From positions 2,356,001 to 2,420,000 of the forward strand of contig NZ_CP042306.1 of NCBI RefSeq assembly GCF_007859635.1: 64,000 nucleotides of DNA, given 5' to 3'. How positions within the stretch are numbered: position 1 is the stretch's first letter; every line of letters begins with the position of its first letter. Positions 43,048 to 53,087 of this stretch are shown here, one piece after another. This stretch comes from Sphingomonas panacisoli. GTDB taxonomy: Bacteria; Pseudomonadota; Alphaproteobacteria; Sphingomonadales; Sphingomonadaceae. The notes beneath the pieces are model-generated. The model saw only the letters and a list, made by a program, of their open reading frames with translations, made no database searches and had not been told where the DNA came from. The translations under genes were made by a program, and so were the position numbers.

Positions 43048-44025
43048 TCAGTTGGCTGCGCTGGTTTTGATCGTGCCGTTCACGCCGGCGGGGAAGAACC
43101 CGCCCATCGTGACGGCGTTCTTGTTGAGGTAGACGATGTTGAGCACCTGGCCGGTCGATCGGCTGAACGCGAGGCCGTTGCCGTCGAGCGGCACGATGTT
43201 CGATTGCACGCCGTTGGACGCATTGACCGCCGAGATGCCCTGGTCGAGATCGGTGGTGCCGTCGAGGCTGTCGCGGGCATCGGAGATCGCGTCGGCCGCA
43301 GTGCGCAGGCTCGGCGTCGCGACACCTTTTCCATACAGCGTCGTTCGCACGATGCTGGCGTGATAGGCTTCGACCGCCAGGATCCCGGCCGCTGCCTCCA
43401 AAAACGTTTTGTTGGAGATCAGCGGCGACGCGCCCTTATAGGCGGTGACCCCGACATCCTCGAAGATGAACGCGCCGAGCAGGAAGCTGTTGTCATCAGC
43501 ATAGGGGTCGAAATTCGCGCCGTTGGGAAGGCCGGCCGCCGTCGCCGCCGCGGCGAACGCACTACCCGGTCCGCCCGAAATATTGAGCTGTGGCTGGGCG
43601 ACGGCTGCGGTGCCGAGGGCGGTGCGCAGGAAGGCGACGTGCGCCGCCTCGTCAGCTGCAATCTCCTGCGCATATGCCGAGACGACGGGGTCGGTGAAAA
43701 CGACCTTCCGGGCCGGCAGCGATCCGGCCGGCGCGGCGAGGCCGCCTTGCGTGCCGGTACCGGTCTGCTGGCCGGCGGCGAGACCGGTACCCTTGGCGGC
43801 GAAGAGATAAAATTGCGCTTCGAGATATTCGAGGTTGAGCGCAAAATTGAGGACGTCCGCGTCGGTCGGCGCGGTCTGCGCCAGCGCTGCATCGGTGTAG
43901 AAGAAGCCGGATGCCCCCGCTACCGCAGCGGCGCCGCCCAGTGCCTTCTTGAAGAAATCGCGCCTTTCGGCACGCCGTTTGATCCGAGTATCAAACGCTT
44001 CGATCAACTGGACGTCGTCGGCCAT
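43048..44025 (-). CDS. Tat-exported ferritin-like protein (paralogue)
   Basis: 325 residues from ATG 44025 with AGAGGA seven bases upstream. Tat-type signal [20 protein letters not shown] ending DAALAQ, so soluble in the periplasm, in contrast with the lipoprotein paralogue. The same ferritin-like helices follow: [80 protein letters not shown]. The pair probably arose by tandem duplication. No EcfG-like promoter was found upstream. Confidence 0.85.
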   Translation of the reverse strand: MADDVQLIEAFDTRIKRRAERRDFFKKALGGAAAVAGASGFFYTDAALAQTAPTDADVLNFALNLEYLEAQFYLFAAKGTGLAAGQQTGTGTQGGLAAPAGSLPARKVVFTDPVVSAYAQEIAADEAAHVAFLRTALGTAAVAQPQLNISGGPGSAFAAAATAAGLPNGANFDPYADDNSFLLGAFIFEDVGVTAYKGASPLISNKTFLEAAAGILAVEAYHASIVRTTLYGKGVATPSLRTAADAISDARDSLDGTTDLDQGISAVNASNGVQSNIVPLDGNGLAFSRSTGQVLNIVYLNKNAVTMGGFFPAGVNGTIKTSAAN

Positions 44026-44423
44026 ATGTCATTCCTCTCTGGAAAGTGCGGTCAGGCAATCCTCGTTCGTTGTAAGTGACAGGGAGAAGTCGCGCGCTGC
44101 AGCGCCGCCCGGCGCGAGCCACCCTGTTCGGAGCGCGCCATCGGGACAGATACGAGTGCCGGTGTTGTGCGGACGCGTAACAAATTGTCTTTATTTACCT
44201 AATCTGGATCAGCGATACCAACCGTTGCGGCGTCGCGGCGCTTAGATTTGGATAAGTGCATTGTGCGCATCAGGACGGCTGCTTTGAGGCCGTAGCTTTC
44301 CAACTCAAACTTCTGAAATTGGGTCGACCGCTGTCACAGGAGCGGCGCCGCGAGTGACCGCAGCTATCTGCGGTTCGCTGCCCGGAACCTGACAGTCGGC
44401 AGACGGCCCAAATACTGCCGATA
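44026..44423. other. 398-base gap, promoter region of ferritin-like pair
   Basis: Lies between the ferritin-like operon and the small ORF at the end of the imu operon. It holds a diverged repeat copy E16. It is AT-richer than the surrounding genes near 44175-44215 (TAACAAATTGTCTTTATTTA). No coding frame seen. Confidence 0.5.
44273..44333 (+). repeat. dispersed intergenic element, copy E16 (degenerate)
   Basis: GGACGGCTGCTTTGAGGCCG then CTGAAATTGGGTCGACCGC. Weak resemblance and just outside the densest area. Confidence 0.4.
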
Positions 44424-44702
44424 CTATTGATCGAAAGATATGCCCGCCAGCCTGAGTTGTCGGAGGATGCCGTTGAATCCAGCGGTACAACCCTGAGCGC
44501 GCCCAATGTCGTTATCGACACCGGCCGCGTCCCAAAACATTTCCAGCGGCCAACGGTCGGGACAATGGTGCAACAGGCAACGCAACGCTAGCCTAACCTC
44601 GATCGAATTGACCTTGCGAACTGCTGACCGATCCATCGCTGACCGGAGAATTCGTAGTGCTAGGTCGATTACGATACGTTGATGTCGCGAGATCTCACGC
44701 AT
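44424..44702 (-). CDS. small ORF at the end of the imu-dnaE2 operon, 92 aa
   Basis: MREISRHQRIVIDLALRILR then MDRSAVRKVNSIEVRLALRC, HHCPDRWPLEMFWDAAGVDN, DIGRAQGCTAGFNGILRQLR. The dnaE2 stop TGA is followed by TATGATG, so the start (44702, or 44705) is 2 to 5 bases after dnaE2. That spacing means co-translation. I recall sphingomonad hypothetical proteins of this type, but no domain name. Rich in His/Arg, helical. As part of an SOS operon it is a candidate accessory to the ImuA-ImuB-DnaE2 mutasome, which is inference. Confidence 0.75.
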   Translation of the reverse strand: MREISRHQRIVIDLALRILRSAMDRSAVRKVNSIEVRLALRCLLHHCPDRWPLEMFWDAAGVDNDIGRAQGCTAGFNGILRQLRLAGISFDQ

Positions 44703-44706
44703 CATA

Positions 44707-47700
44707 TCAATGGAAATCGTGGCTGCGGATGCGGACCAAATCCTCGGGATCGACGCCCCCAGCAAATGGCGGATGATAGTGAGCCGCGGCCTTGGGCACC
44801 CAGCCCGGATCTCCACGGTCAGGCGATCCCGCATGGGTGGCACCATCACCCCGCCCAGGCCGATGCGGGAACTGCATTTCACCGACATGGCGGAGCATCG
44901 GCGTCAGGTCGGCGATGTGATCGACGATGACGTGGATCACCAGCCCCTCCTTTTGCAGCCGGCCCCTCAGACTGACCATCGAAGCCGACATCACGACGCG
45001 ACGATATTTCTCGAAGCGATCCGGCCAGATGATACCCTGGGCAACGCCGCTCTCGTCCTCGATCGTGATGAACAGTACGCCCTTGGCGCTCCCGGGCTTC
45101 TGGCGAACGAGAATGACGCCCGCGACCTCGACGTGCCGGCCGTCCTTGATCGACGGGAGATCGCCGCAACGTTTGATCCCGGTGCGCGCGAGTTCGTCGC
45201 GCAGGAACGACACGGGGTGGGCGCGGAGCGACAGCTGCGTGGTGCGGTAATCCTCGACCACTTCGCGACCGTCGGTCATCGGGACCAATGCGACGCCCGG
45301 CTCCAATCCTTCGGGGCTGAAACCGGCCTCGCGCTCGTCGGCGGCGGCGAACAAAGGCAGCGGTGCCTCGCCGAGCCCTCTCACCTTCCAAAGGCCCTGA
45401 CGCCGGTCCTCGCTCAAACCGTGAAACGCATCTGCTTCGGCCAGCCGTTCGATCGCCGCGCGCGGAACGCCCGCGCGGCGCCACACTTCTTCAACCGAGC
45501 CGAACGGTCGGTCTCCCCGCGCCGACACGATCGCCGCGCCATGCACGTTGGCAAGGCTGCGAACCTGCCGGAACCCCAGCCGAACCGCGAGCCGGTTGCC
45601 GGCGGGCTCCAGCGTGCAGTCCCAACGGCTGGCATTGATGCACACCGGCCGAACCTCGACACCATGTGCCTGCGCGTCCTGAACGATCTGCGCGGGCGCG
45701 TAGAATCCCATCGGCTGCGCGTTGAGCAAGGCTGCGCAGAACACGTCGGGATGGTGGTGCTTCACCCAGCACGAGGCATAGGCGATCTTGGCGAACGAGG
45801 CGGCGTGGCTTTCCGGAAAACCGTAGCTGCCAAAACCCTCGATCTGCTTGAAGGTACGCTCGGCGAAATGCTGCGGGTAGCCGCGCGCGACCATCCCGCC
45901 GACCAACTTGTCGTAGAAATGTCCGACGCCGCCGGTAAGCTTGAACGTCGACATGGCGCGACGCAGCTGGTCGGCCTCGGCCGGCGTGAACCCCGCCCCG
46001 ACGATCGCGACCTTCATCGCCTGCTCCTGGAACAGCGGCACGCCGAGCGTCTTTTCCAGAACAGCGCGAAGCTCGGGCCGCGGATATTCGGGGCGATCCT
46101 TGCCCTCGCGTCGTCTGAGATAAGGATGCACCATGTCGCCCTGGATCGGGCCGGGCCGGACGATCGCGACCTCGATAACGAGGTCGTAGAATTGCTTGGG
46201 CTTCATGCGCGGTAGCATCGACATCTGCGCGCGGCTCTCGATCTGGAAGGTGCCGAGCGTGTCGGCCTTCTGGATCATCGCATAGACGTCCGGATCATCG
46301 TCCTGCAGATCAGCCATTGTGACCCGGATGCCCTTCTCCTGTTCGAGCAGGTTGAACGCCCGGTTCATACACCCCAGCATGCCCAGCCCGAGGACATCAA
46401 CCTTCATGAACTTGAGCGCGTCGATATCGTCCTTGTCCCACTCAATCACCTGACGGTCGGCCATCGCCGCCGGCTCGATCGGGACGAGGTCGTCAAGCCG
46501 GTCGTGGGTGAGCACGAACCCTCCGGGATGCTGCGACAGATGGCGCGGCGTGCCGATCAGCTTGCTGGCGAGATCGAGCGCTAGCCGGAGACGCCGGTCG
46601 CCGAGATTGAGGTTGAGCTCCTTGGCCTGTTTCTCGCCGACGCCTTCGACCGACCAGCCCCAGACTAGCCCCGACAGCGACGCGGTCAGATCCTCGGGCA
46701 ATCCCATCGCCTTCCCGACCTCGCGGATCGCGCCGCGCGCGCGGAACCGCGTGACGACGGCAGTAAGCGCGGAGCGGTCGCGGCCATAGGTCTCATAGAT
46801 CCACTGGATGATTTCCTCGCGCCGCTCATGCTCGAAATCGACGTCGATATCGGGCGGCTCGGGGCGTTCGCCAGACACGAATCGCTCGAACAGCAGTTCG
46901 TGCTTGATGGGATCGATCGAGGTGATGCCGAGTACGAAACAGACACAGCTGTTGGCGGCCGATCCCCTGCCCTGACACAATATGCCGCGCCGCCGCGCTT
47001 CCTGCACGATTGCGTTCACGGTCAGAAAGTAAGGCGCATACTTAAGTTTCCCGATCAGCGTGAGCTCATGGCTGATCTGGTCGGCGTGCGCCTGGGGCAC
47101 GCCGTCGGGAAACATTCGCTCGGCCGCCTCGCGCGACAGCTGCTCGAGCGCCTCTTGCGCGCTCAGACCTTCGAGCACGCGTTCGTGCGGATATTGGTAG
47201 CTGAGTTCGCCAAGATCGAAGCAGCAAATAGCAGCAATGTCGGCACTCGCCCGGATCGCGTCGGGAAACGCCGCGAACCGCCGCTCCATTTCTTCGGGCG
47301 ATTTTAAATGACGGTCCCCGTGCCGCTCGCGCCGGAACCCGAGCCGGTCGACCGTCGTGCCCTCGCGGATCGCGGTCATCACGTCCTGCAACAGCCGGCC
47401 CTCAGGCGCATGATACAGCACATCGCCGGTCACCACCGCGCGGACGTTCGCTTTCCGCGCCTGATTGGCCAGCGCGTGCACACGCACCATGTCGTCGGGG
47501 CGCCGCCGCAGCGTCAACGCGCAATAGCCGCGCTGGCCAAACGCCGCGCGCAAAGCAGCCAGATCATCGTCTAGCGTCGCACCCGGAAAGTCAGGCACAA
47601 GGATGGCGATCAAACCGTCGGCATGCGCCACAACGTCGCGCCAGCCGAGATCGCAGCCCCCCTTGCCCGCGCGTGCCTTCCCGACCGTCAACAGCCGCGT

Positions 47701-47964
47701 CAGCCGCGACCACGCGGCGCGGTCGGTCGGATAGAGCAACAGCTGCCGGCCATCGTCGAGCACCACCCGCGCGCCCGGGATCAGGCGGACGCCGGTTGCC
47801 TTTTGCCCGTCCCAGCCGCGCACCATGCCGGCGACGCTGCCGAGATCGGTCAGGCCGAGCGCCGAATGGCCGAGCAACGCGGCGGCGGCGAACAGCTCCT
47901 CGGGCGCCGACGCGCCGCGCAGGAACGAAAAATGGCTGGTGACGTATAGCTCGACATACGTCAT
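44707..47964 (-). CDS. dnaE2: error-prone DNA polymerase DnaE2
   Basis: 1085 residues starting [20 protein letters not shown] at 47964, the exact DnaE2 N-terminus; longer starts are not supported. PHP domain (residues 1-200), polymerase palm with [20 protein letters not shown] carrying the catalytic acidic residues, finger and thumb, OB-fold near the end ([20 protein letters not shown]). Translesion polymerase of the SOS mutasome. The start overlaps the imuB stop (ATGA). Together with imuA and imuB it is transcribed from the SOS box at 50421. A small ORF follows directly. Confidence 0.96.
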   Translation of the reverse strand: MTYVELYVTSHFSFLRGASAPEELFAAAALLGHSALGLTDLGSVAGMVRGWDGQKATGVRLIPGARVVLDDGRQLLLYPTDRAAWSRLTRLLTVGKARAGKGGCDLGWRDVVAHADGLIAILVPDFPGATLDDDLAALRAAFGQRGYCALTLRRRPDDMVRVHALANQARKANVRAVVTGDVLYHAPEGRLLQDVMTAIREGTTVDRLGFRRERHGDRHLKSPEEMERRFAAFPDAIRASADIAAICCFDLGELSYQYPHERVLEGLSAQEALEQLSREAAERMFPDGVPQAHADQISHELTLIGKLKYAPYFLTVNAIVQEARRRGILCQGRGSAANSCVCFVLGITSIDPIKHELLFERFVSGERPEPPDIDVDFEHERREEIIQWIYETYGRDRSALTAVVTRFRARGAIREVGKAMGLPEDLTASLSGLVWGWSVEGVGEKQAKELNLNLGDRRLRLALDLASKLIGTPRHLSQHPGGFVLTHDRLDDLVPIEPAAMADRQVIEWDKDDIDALKFMKVDVLGLGMLGCMNRAFNLLEQEKGIRVTMADLQDDDPDVYAMIQKADTLGTFQIESRAQMSMLPRMKPKQFYDLVIEVAIVRPGPIQGDMVHPYLRRREGKDRPEYPRPELRAVLEKTLGVPLFQEQAMKVAIVGAGFTPAEADQLRRAMSTFKLTGGVGHFYDKLVGGMVARGYPQHFAERTFKQIEGFGSYGFPESHAASFAKIAYASCWVKHHHPDVFCAALLNAQPMGFYAPAQIVQDAQAHGVEVRPVCINASRWDCTLEPAGNRLAVRLGFRQVRSLANVHGAAIVSARGDRPFGSVEEVWRRAGVPRAAIERLAEADAFHGLSEDRRQGLWKVRGLGEAPLPLFAAADEREAGFSPEGLEPGVALVPMTDGREVVEDYRTTQLSLRAHPVSFLRDELARTGIKRCGDLPSIKDGRHVEVAGVILVRQKPGSAKGVLFITIEDESGVAQGIIWPDRFEKYRRVVMSASMVSLRGRLQKEGLVIHVIVDHIADLTPMLRHVGEMQFPHRPGRGDGATHAGSPDRGDPGWVPKAAAHYHPPFAGGVDPEDLVRIRSHDFH

Positions 47965-49724
47965 CCGAACGCTCCGTGCATCCACCAGCTGAGGTCGCCG
48001 GTGGCGGGCTCGACCCCGTCGCCGCGCCGGAACAGCCAGAACCGCCGGCCGTCGCGATCTTCGACCCGGTAATAGTCTCGCACCGCCCACACCTCGCCGT
48101 CGCGCCGCCACCATTCGCCATGGATGCGCTCGGGACCATCGCCGGCGACGACGTCGTGCGTCTCGCCGCGCCAGGCGAACCGCCGCGGCGGCTGGTCGGG
48201 CAGCAGGGCGATGACGCTCGACAAAGGCTCGGGCCGCGCGAGCAATCGCGCCGGCCGTTTCCAAGCTGGCCAGGCGAGCGGCTCGTCGAGCGCGGGCACC
48301 GCCATCACCGCGCGCTCGGGAACGTCGCTTTCGACCGGCGCGGCCCGAAAAAGCGCGCGATGCCCGACGCGACCCGCCAACTGATCGACCAGCGTCGCAA
48401 GGTCGATACCTTGGTCGTACAGCACATTGCCTAGCGCCTGCGCACCGAGCGGCTCGGCGCGTGTCGCGATCAATCGCCCGATCTCGATCCCCATGCCGGG
48501 CTCGACCTTTTCGAGCCGCAGGTGGAGCAAACGGGCGAGATGCACGGCGTCGCGGTTAGCGCGCGCAAGCCCCAGCGTCAGCACCTGATCGGTGCCGTCG
48601 ACGCGCGATAATCGCAGCACCATCTCGCGCGCGCCCAGGCCTTGGTGCCGGAGCGCGGCCGCGAGGTCATGCGCCAGATCGTGCATCACCTGCCCGATCG
48701 CCTCGGGAGTGCCGATCGGCTCCAGCAAGCGACGTTCGGCCACCGGCGGCTCGAACGGTTCGATGCGCTCGATCGGCTCGGCGACGCGACCGATCGCCTG
48801 ATCGAGCCGCTCGATCGCGGCACGACCGAGCCGCCGCGCCAGCGGCCCTCGCGGCATCGGCAGCAGGTCCGCGATCCGCTCGAGGCCGAACCGCCGCGCC
48901 GCGATCAGCGCGCCGTCGTCGAGCCGGAGCGCTGCCAGCGGTAATGGCGCGATCGCATCGATCGTCTTGCCTTCGGGCGCGATCGTGATCGCGCGCGCCG
49001 AAAAGCGCGCCAGCGCGTGTGCCGCGCCCGGCGTGTCCGCGATCGCGATCGTCGCGGTCAGGCCGAGCCGATGCAGAAACCGGCGCAGCCGACGGGCAAA
49101 CGTAGCCTCGCCGCCGAACAGATGCGCGGTGCCCGTCACATCGAGCAACAGCCCATCGGGTGGCGCGGCTGTCGCGACCGGCGTCCAGTGTCTGAGCGCA
49201 TGGATCGCGAGCCGGTCGAGCGCCCGGCGATCCGCGGCGACGTCGGCGGGCGCCACCTCGAGCTCGGCATAGAGCGCCTTGGCCTGCGTCACCGGCATGC
49301 CCGGCGCGAGTCCAAGCGCCTGCGCATCCGCGTTGGCGGCATGGATCACGTCGCGCTGGCCCTGCCGAATGGCCAGCACGAAAGGCGCGACCGCCGGCGC
49401 AGCGTGATGCGCGGGTAGCGCGTTGACGGCAGTTCCGTCGTCGCCACGTAGGGCGCGAAACGGATGCTGCGCCGCTTCGGATCGTCGCCCGAGCTCGCGC
49501 GGCGCCGGCTGACGATGCGCCGGCTGAGCGCCGGCCGCGCGGCCGTCCTGCGCCCAGCGCCCGCCCGGCCGCCAATGTCCGCTACGCGGGACCGAGCATT
49601 CTCCGGGATCGTCGTCGACCGGCGGCGCTACAGGCCGCGCCGGCTCAGGCGGCTTGTGCGCGGTGTCCCGCCCCAGCCGCTCGATCGGCAGCTGCGGCAG
49701 GAAGACTGAGGCGACCCTGCGCAT
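47961..49724 (-). CDS. imuB: ImuB, inactive Y-family polymerase homologue
   Basis: 587 residues. Starts [20 protein letters not shown]. Residues about 20-95 form an unusual Pro/Arg/Ala-rich insert. The Y-family fold then shows [60 protein letters not shown], and a C-terminal part with [20 protein letters not shown]. ImuB lacks catalytic acids and serves as hub linking DnaE2 and the beta clamp. Overlaps imuA by 80 bases and dnaE2 by 4. Confidence 0.93.
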   Translation of the reverse strand: MRRVASVFLPQLPIERLGRDTAHKPPEPARPVAPPVDDDPGECSVPRSGHWRPGGRWAQDGRAAGAQPAHRQPAPRELGRRSEAAQHPFRALRGDDGTAVNALPAHHAAPAVAPFVLAIRQGQRDVIHAANADAQALGLAPGMPVTQAKALYAELEVAPADVAADRRALDRLAIHALRHWTPVATAAPPDGLLLDVTGTAHLFGGEATFARRLRRFLHRLGLTATIAIADTPGAAHALARFSARAITIAPEGKTIDAIAPLPLAALRLDDGALIAARRFGLERIADLLPMPRGPLARRLGRAAIERLDQAIGRVAEPIERIEPFEPPVAERRLLEPIGTPEAIGQVMHDLAHDLAAALRHQGLGAREMVLRLSRVDGTDQVLTLGLARANRDAVHLARLLHLRLEKVEPGMGIEIGRLIATRAEPLGAQALGNVLYDQGIDLATLVDQLAGRVGHRALFRAAPVESDVPERAVMAVPALDEPLAWPAWKRPARLLARPEPLSSVIALLPDQPPRRFAWRGETHDVVAGDGPERIHGEWWRRDGEVWAVRDYYRVEDRDGRRFWLFRRGDGVEPATGDLSWWMHGAFG

Positions 49725-50400
49725 CGCAGCCCTCCAACGTCAGAGTGAAGGGATTGCCGTTGCGCTGGCGCACGAGATCGACCGTCCATTGCGCGCGCCC
49801 AACCCCGGGCACACCGAGCGGCGCGGACGGGGCACACCCGATCCGCCATCTGGTGCTCGCCGCCGAGGGTTCGCCCAAGGGGCAGGTTCCCAGCTTGCGC
49901 CAGCGGCGCAGCAGGAAGACCGGGACGTTGCTGTCGGCCGCCGCTAGCTGGAGGCGCCGGGTTGCGGTCATGTCGGCGCGGCGCACTTCCCCGACGACCG
50001 CGCCGACGCCGCCGTGTCGAAGCGCATCCTCCATGATCGCCAGCAATTCGCGGTCGTCGCGCGCCTGCGCGAACAGCACCTGTTTTGAGGGAAGCCCGGC
50101 CTGTTCGATCCCGGGCGCATAGAGATCGAACCGTGTCAGCGCCCACAGAACCGGTGCCGTCGTGCTCGCCCGCGCCGCCAGACCGGTCACGAACAACGTG
50201 GCCGCCGCGTCTTCGGCGAAAGTCGGCGCGCTGGCCGCCATTTCATGCAAGGCGCCGAGCGCGAGGCCCCCGTCAGCGAGGCGCCGGTCGACCGCATCGA
50301 TCCCGAACGGCAGCACGCCGCCCGCGCGCGTGGGCGCATCGAGCGCGGCGATCTGGCTGCGCAATTCGGTGAGAGGGTCGAGGCGGGCACAATCTTCCAT
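49645..50400 (-). CDS. imuA: ImuA, RecA-like SOS mutagenesis protein
   Basis: 251 residues starting MEDCARLDPLTELRSQIAAL. RecA-like core: VLPFGIDAVDRRLADGGLAL with GALHEMAAS, LWALTRFDLYAPGIEQAGLP, LFAQARDDRELLAIMEDALR, TRRLQLAAADSNVPVFLLRR and RAQWTVDLVRQRNGNPFTLT. First gene of the SOS-induced imuA-imuB-dnaE2 cassette. An SOS box lies 21 bases upstream of the start. The 3' end reads through 80 bases of imuB in another frame. Confidence 0.92.
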   Translation of the reverse strand: MEDCARLDPLTELRSQIAALDAPTRAGGVLPFGIDAVDRRLADGGLALGALHEMAASAPTFAEDAAATLFVTGLAARASTTAPVLWALTRFDLYAPGIEQAGLPSKQVLFAQARDDRELLAIMEDALRHGGVGAVVGEVRRADMTATRRLQLAAADSNVPVFLLRRWRKLGTCPLGEPSAASTRWRIGCAPSAPLGVPGVGRAQWTVDLVRQRNGNPFTLTLEGCDAQGRLSLPAAAADRAAGAGHRAQAA

Positions 50401-50420
50401 CGGGAATCATAGAATCACTT

Positions 50421-50435
50421 GTTCCCTTTATGTTC
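50421..50435 (-). promoter_or_regulatory. SOS box (LexA site) of imuA operon
   Basis: GTTC, seven bases, GTTC on the plus strand (GAAC-N7-GAAC on the minus strand), the alphaproteobacterial LexA consensus. It is 21 bases ahead of imuA, where it would overlap the promoter. Confidence 0.85.
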
Positions 50436-50454
50436 CGCCTGCCGCGACAATTCG

Positions 50455-51033
50455 TCAAGCGGCTTCGCGTGACGATCGTACGAGTGTCCGGAACGTGATC
50501 GACCAGCGCGCCCTCGCCATCTCGACGATGCTGTGCTCCCAGTCGTGCCGCACTTCACCCGCGAGATGGTAGATCGAGCGTGGCGCGAGCGGTGCCGATG
50601 CACGCTGAAAGGATGTTCCCTGCCGACGGCGCAAGCGGAGCACCGCCGGCTCGCCGAGCGAAATGCCGACGACATGCGCGTAGATCGGACGGTCGCGATG
50701 CCAACCGATCCCCGCCCCCGGATCATAGCGGATCAACAGCGCCTGGACGATGTCGTCGGGCACCAGCCCGGCAAAGGCAGCGGCCCGATCGCGGATCGGC
50801 AGCAACCAGTCGGGCATCGGATCGGCCACTTCGATCCGACCGCGCTCGAAATCGTAGCGCATGCCGAACGACGCCGTGAGCCGCTTGCCCAGCCAGCCCT
50901 GAAACTTGAACGGCTCGAGCGGACTGGCATCGATCCGTGCGATGAGGTCACGCTCTTCTTCGACCGAGACAATGTCCGGCGCGCTCTCGAAACCCGGCAC
51001 GACCGCCGTCCGGAACAGATCGCCGACGATCAT
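50455..51033 (-). CDS. alkB: AlkB-like 2OG-Fe(II) dioxygenase
   Basis: 192 residues from ATG 51033 (GTG at 51039 is an alternative). Fe(II)/2-oxoglutarate motifs: GIGWHRDRPIYAHVVGISLG (HxD), then YHLAGEVRHDWEHSIVEM (the distal His) and RWSITFRTL (Arg binding 2-oxoglutarate). AlkB-type enzymes remove alkyl groups from DNA bases. The start overlaps the stop of a small gene. It is between the imu operon and the SRAP genes, so it may be damage-induced with them. Confidence 0.9.
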   Translation of the reverse strand: MIVGDLFRTAVVPGFESAPDIVSVEEERDLIARIDASPLEPFKFQGWLGKRLTASFGMRYDFERGRIEVADPMPDWLLPIRDRAAAFAGLVPDDIVQALLIRYDPGAGIGWHRDRPIYAHVVGISLGEPAVLRLRRRQGTSFQRASAPLAPRSIYHLAGEVRHDWEHSIVEMARARWSITFRTLVRSSREAA

Positions 51034-51035
51034 GG

Positions 51036-51353
51036 TCACCAGGGCAGCTCGGCGATAAAATCGACAAGTTCGCGAAATGTCGTGTCGCGAAAGCCGATCC
51101 CATGATCGGTCTCAACGAGCGGCGTGAGCGTCGCTGCTTCCATCAAGTGCATCTGGCTCAACACGCGATCCGGATCGTGCAAATCCTCCCACTTCCGCAC
51201 GGCGAGAAGCCGTGCGTCGATCGCGTCGATGGCGATGTCTGATTCATCGAGGTTGGCGCGTAGCGCAACGCGCCGCGCCACCGAATCCCAGCGGAATTCC
51301 TCGGCGAGGTAGCCCAGGATCTGCCGCGCCGCCGTCAGCTGCGCGACCGTCAA
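51036..51353 (-). CDS. hypothetical protein between SRAP and alkB, start uncertain
   Basis: 105 residues from a TTG; the frame continues upstream without ATG or GTG to the SRAP stop at 51459. Sequence TVAQLTAARQILGYLAEEFR and ALRANLDESDIAIDAIDARL look like a real helical protein. Upstream residues (EEEKLSAPAVDLAALNGVAL) also look coding, so the true start may be missing or hidden by a frameshift (another frame has an ATG, MATMERLPLRGG). It overlaps alkB at the stop. Function unknown. Confidence 0.5.
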   Translation of the reverse strand: MTVAQLTAARQILGYLAEEFRWDSVARRVALRANLDESDIAIDAIDARLLAVRKWEDLHDPDRVLSQMHLMEAATLTPLVETDHGIGFRDTTFRELVDFIAELPW

Positions 51354-51458
51354 CGCGACGCCGTTGAGCGCGGCCAGGTCGACCGCGGGAGCCGACAGCT
51401 TCTCTTCCTCCGCGCAGCGGGAGCCGTTCCATCGTCGCCATGTATGAAAACCTCGAGG

Positions 51459-51989
51459 TTAGATCGCCAGCTCGGCCTGACGCGGAACATCGTCCCCGTC
51501 CCAGAGCTCGGCCTTGAAGGTGTAGGGGGGCAGCGCCCGGAGGATATTGGCTTCGGGGCTGAGCCGATCGAGCCATTCCATCTGCCGACCGCGCGGGATC
51601 ACGACCATCTGCCGCTCGGCATAGGGGCGGACGTCGTCGTTCGCCTCGACGGTCAAGGCGGCATAGGCCGCCGGCCAGCGCGGGGTCGCCGGCCGCCAGA
51701 TTCCGGCGAGATAGAAATGATCGCCGTCGATGCGCGTGAACCGATAGCGACGGCCACGGCGATTATGGAAGAACTCGGAGGCGGGCACGAGGCACCGATT
51801 GTTCGGAAAGGTCCGTCCCTCGGCGCGCACGACCTCGAACGGGCGCTCATCCGGCCACGCCGGTTCGAGACCCCAAACGAGATTGACCATCTCGGCTTTG
51901 CCGTCCCGCCCATAACGGATCACCGCGCCGGGCTGTCCGATCCGATCGGCATGGGTCGTCTTGTTCGCCACCTCTAGGCCTTCCGCCAT
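51459..51989 (-). CDS. SRAP-domain protein lacking all catalytic residues
   Basis: About 176 residues from ATG 51989 (GTG 52025 is also in frame). SRAP fold: VNLVWGLEPAWPDERPFEVV, RTFPNNRCLVPASEFFHNRR, FYLAGIWRPATPRWPAAYAA, VEANDDVRPYAERQMVVIPR. In the family the protein begins Met-Cys, and Cys2, Asn, Glu (GFYEW) and His (HxRMP) react with abasic DNA. Here the Cys2 start is missing, Glu is replaced (SEFFH), and the His before RQMVVI is Glu. It therefore looks like a non-catalytic paralogue. It shares a promoter gap and SOS box with the active-type SRAP on the other strand. Confidence 0.8.
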   Translation of the reverse strand: MAEGLEVANKTTHADRIGQPGAVIRYGRDGKAEMVNLVWGLEPAWPDERPFEVVRAEGRTFPNNRCLVPASEFFHNRRGRRYRFTRIDGDHFYLAGIWRPATPRWPAAYAALTVEANDDVRPYAERQMVVIPRGRQMEWLDRLSPEANILRALPPYTFKAELWDGDDVPRQAELAI

Positions 51990-52043
51990 CTCGCCACTAC
52001 GCCCGGACCGCGGCAACGTTTCCACGACGCGACTCGGACTTTA

Positions 52044-52058
52044 GAACATAGCAGGAAC
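52044..52058. promoter_or_regulatory. SOS box between two divergent SRAP genes
   Basis: GAAC, seven bases (ATAGCAG), GAAC: the LexA consensus. It lies 37 bases ahead of the plus-strand SRAP start and 54 bases ahead of the minus-strand start, so could control both. Confidence 0.75.
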
Positions 52059-52095
52059 ACGCCGCGTCGCAAAGGCCAGGACTGGGGATGCGGGA

Positions 52096-52695
52096 ATGTG
52101 CAACGACTATCGCCTCAATGTCGATCTCGACACGATCGCGAGCGACTTCAGCGATCTCAAGGTCAAGATAGATTTTCCGGAAGGCGTGCCGAACGTGCAG
52201 CCGCGCGACGATATCAAGATCACCGACGTCGCGCCGATCGTTCGCGCCGGTCACGCGCCGGGGACCGCCGAACTTGTGCAGCGACGATGGAGCTGGCCGG
52301 GCCCGACGGGCAAGCCTGTCTATAATTTCCGGTCGGAAGGCCGGGCGTTCGGCGAACATCGCTGCCTGATCGTCGCCGACGGCTTCTACGAGTTCACCAC
52401 GCCCGAACCGGAAGCTGGTGCGCCCAAGAAGAAGCTCAAGGACAAATGGCTCTTCACCATGCGCGGACAGCGCTGGTTCTGCATCGCCGGTATCTACCGC
52501 GCGCACCCCGAGGTCGGTGAGGCATTTACGATGCTCACCACCGAGCCCGGTCCCGATGTGGCGCCCTATCACGGTCGCCAGATCGTGGTGCTGCCGCCCG
52601 ACGACTGGACGCGCTGGCTCGATCCCGCCGTTCCCGCCGGCGACGTGCTGCGCGCGCTTCCCGCCGGCAGCTTCGAGGTCACGCGGGTCCGCTGA
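52096..52695 (+). CDS. SRAP-domain protein, DNA-protein crosslink (HMCES/YedK type)
   Basis: 199 residues beginning MCNDYRLNVDLDTIASDFSD, with the catalytic Cys2. RRWSWPGPTGKPVYNFRSEG (Asn-x-Arg), HRCLIVADGFYEFTTPEPE (Glu in GFYEF) and APYHGRQIVVLPPDDWTRW (His) are all present. The protein forms a thiazolidine link with abasic sites in single-stranded DNA. Divergent from the defective paralogue. An insert of Lys/Pro residues (EAGAPKKKLKDK) follows the GFYEF loop. Confidence 0.9.
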   Translation: MCNDYRLNVDLDTIASDFSDLKVKIDFPEGVPNVQPRDDIKITDVAPIVRAGHAPGTAELVQRRWSWPGPTGKPVYNFRSEGRAFGEHRCLIVADGFYEFTTPEPEAGAPKKKLKDKWLFTMRGQRWFCIAGIYRAHPEVGEAFTMLTTEPGPDVAPYHGRQIVVLPPDDWTRWLDPAVPAGDVLRALPAGSFEVTRVR

Positions 52696-52768
52696 ACCAC
52701 TATCGAAAAAAGCCTTGTCCCCATTTGACGCCGGGTCGCGTTGTCAGTCGGTAATGAAGGAAACCGGC

Positions 52769-53059
52769 ATGACGACGAATGCAATGAGCGCCTGGATGAA
52801 TGCGGGGATGGATGCCTGGTTCCTCGGGCTCGAATCCTCGATGGTGATTGGGCTCAGGCTCGCCAAGATGTCGCGGGGCGGCGCGCCCGCCGCGAACGAG
52901 ATGTCGCTGATGGTCACCGAGAAGATGCAATCCGGCATCGATCTCGCCGCCGCACTCGCGACCGGCAAGCTCGGGTCGACGCCGGTTGCCGGCGCGCGCG
53001 GCACGATCAATCACTTGCGGCGAAAGGTCGCGGCCAATCGCCGCCGCCTGACGCGCTGA
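52769..53059 (+). CDS. hypothetical protein, 96 aa
   Basis: Start at ATG 52769 with AAGGA seven bases upstream. MTTNAMSAWMNAGMDAWFLG then LESSMVIGLRLAKMSRGGAP and EMSLMVTEKMQSGIDLAAAL, ending with a basic tail TINHLRRKVAANRRRLTR. Helical, Met-rich, phasin-like in pattern though no family is certain. Precedes xthA by 28 bases in the same direction, so perhaps co-transcribed. Confidence 0.65.
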   Translation: MTTNAMSAWMNAGMDAWFLGLESSMVIGLRLAKMSRGGAPAANEMSLMVTEKMQSGIDLAAALATGKLGSTPVAGARGTINHLRRKVAANRRRLTR

Positions 53060-53087
53060 TCTGGCGGTCCAAGCGAGCCGTACCGCC

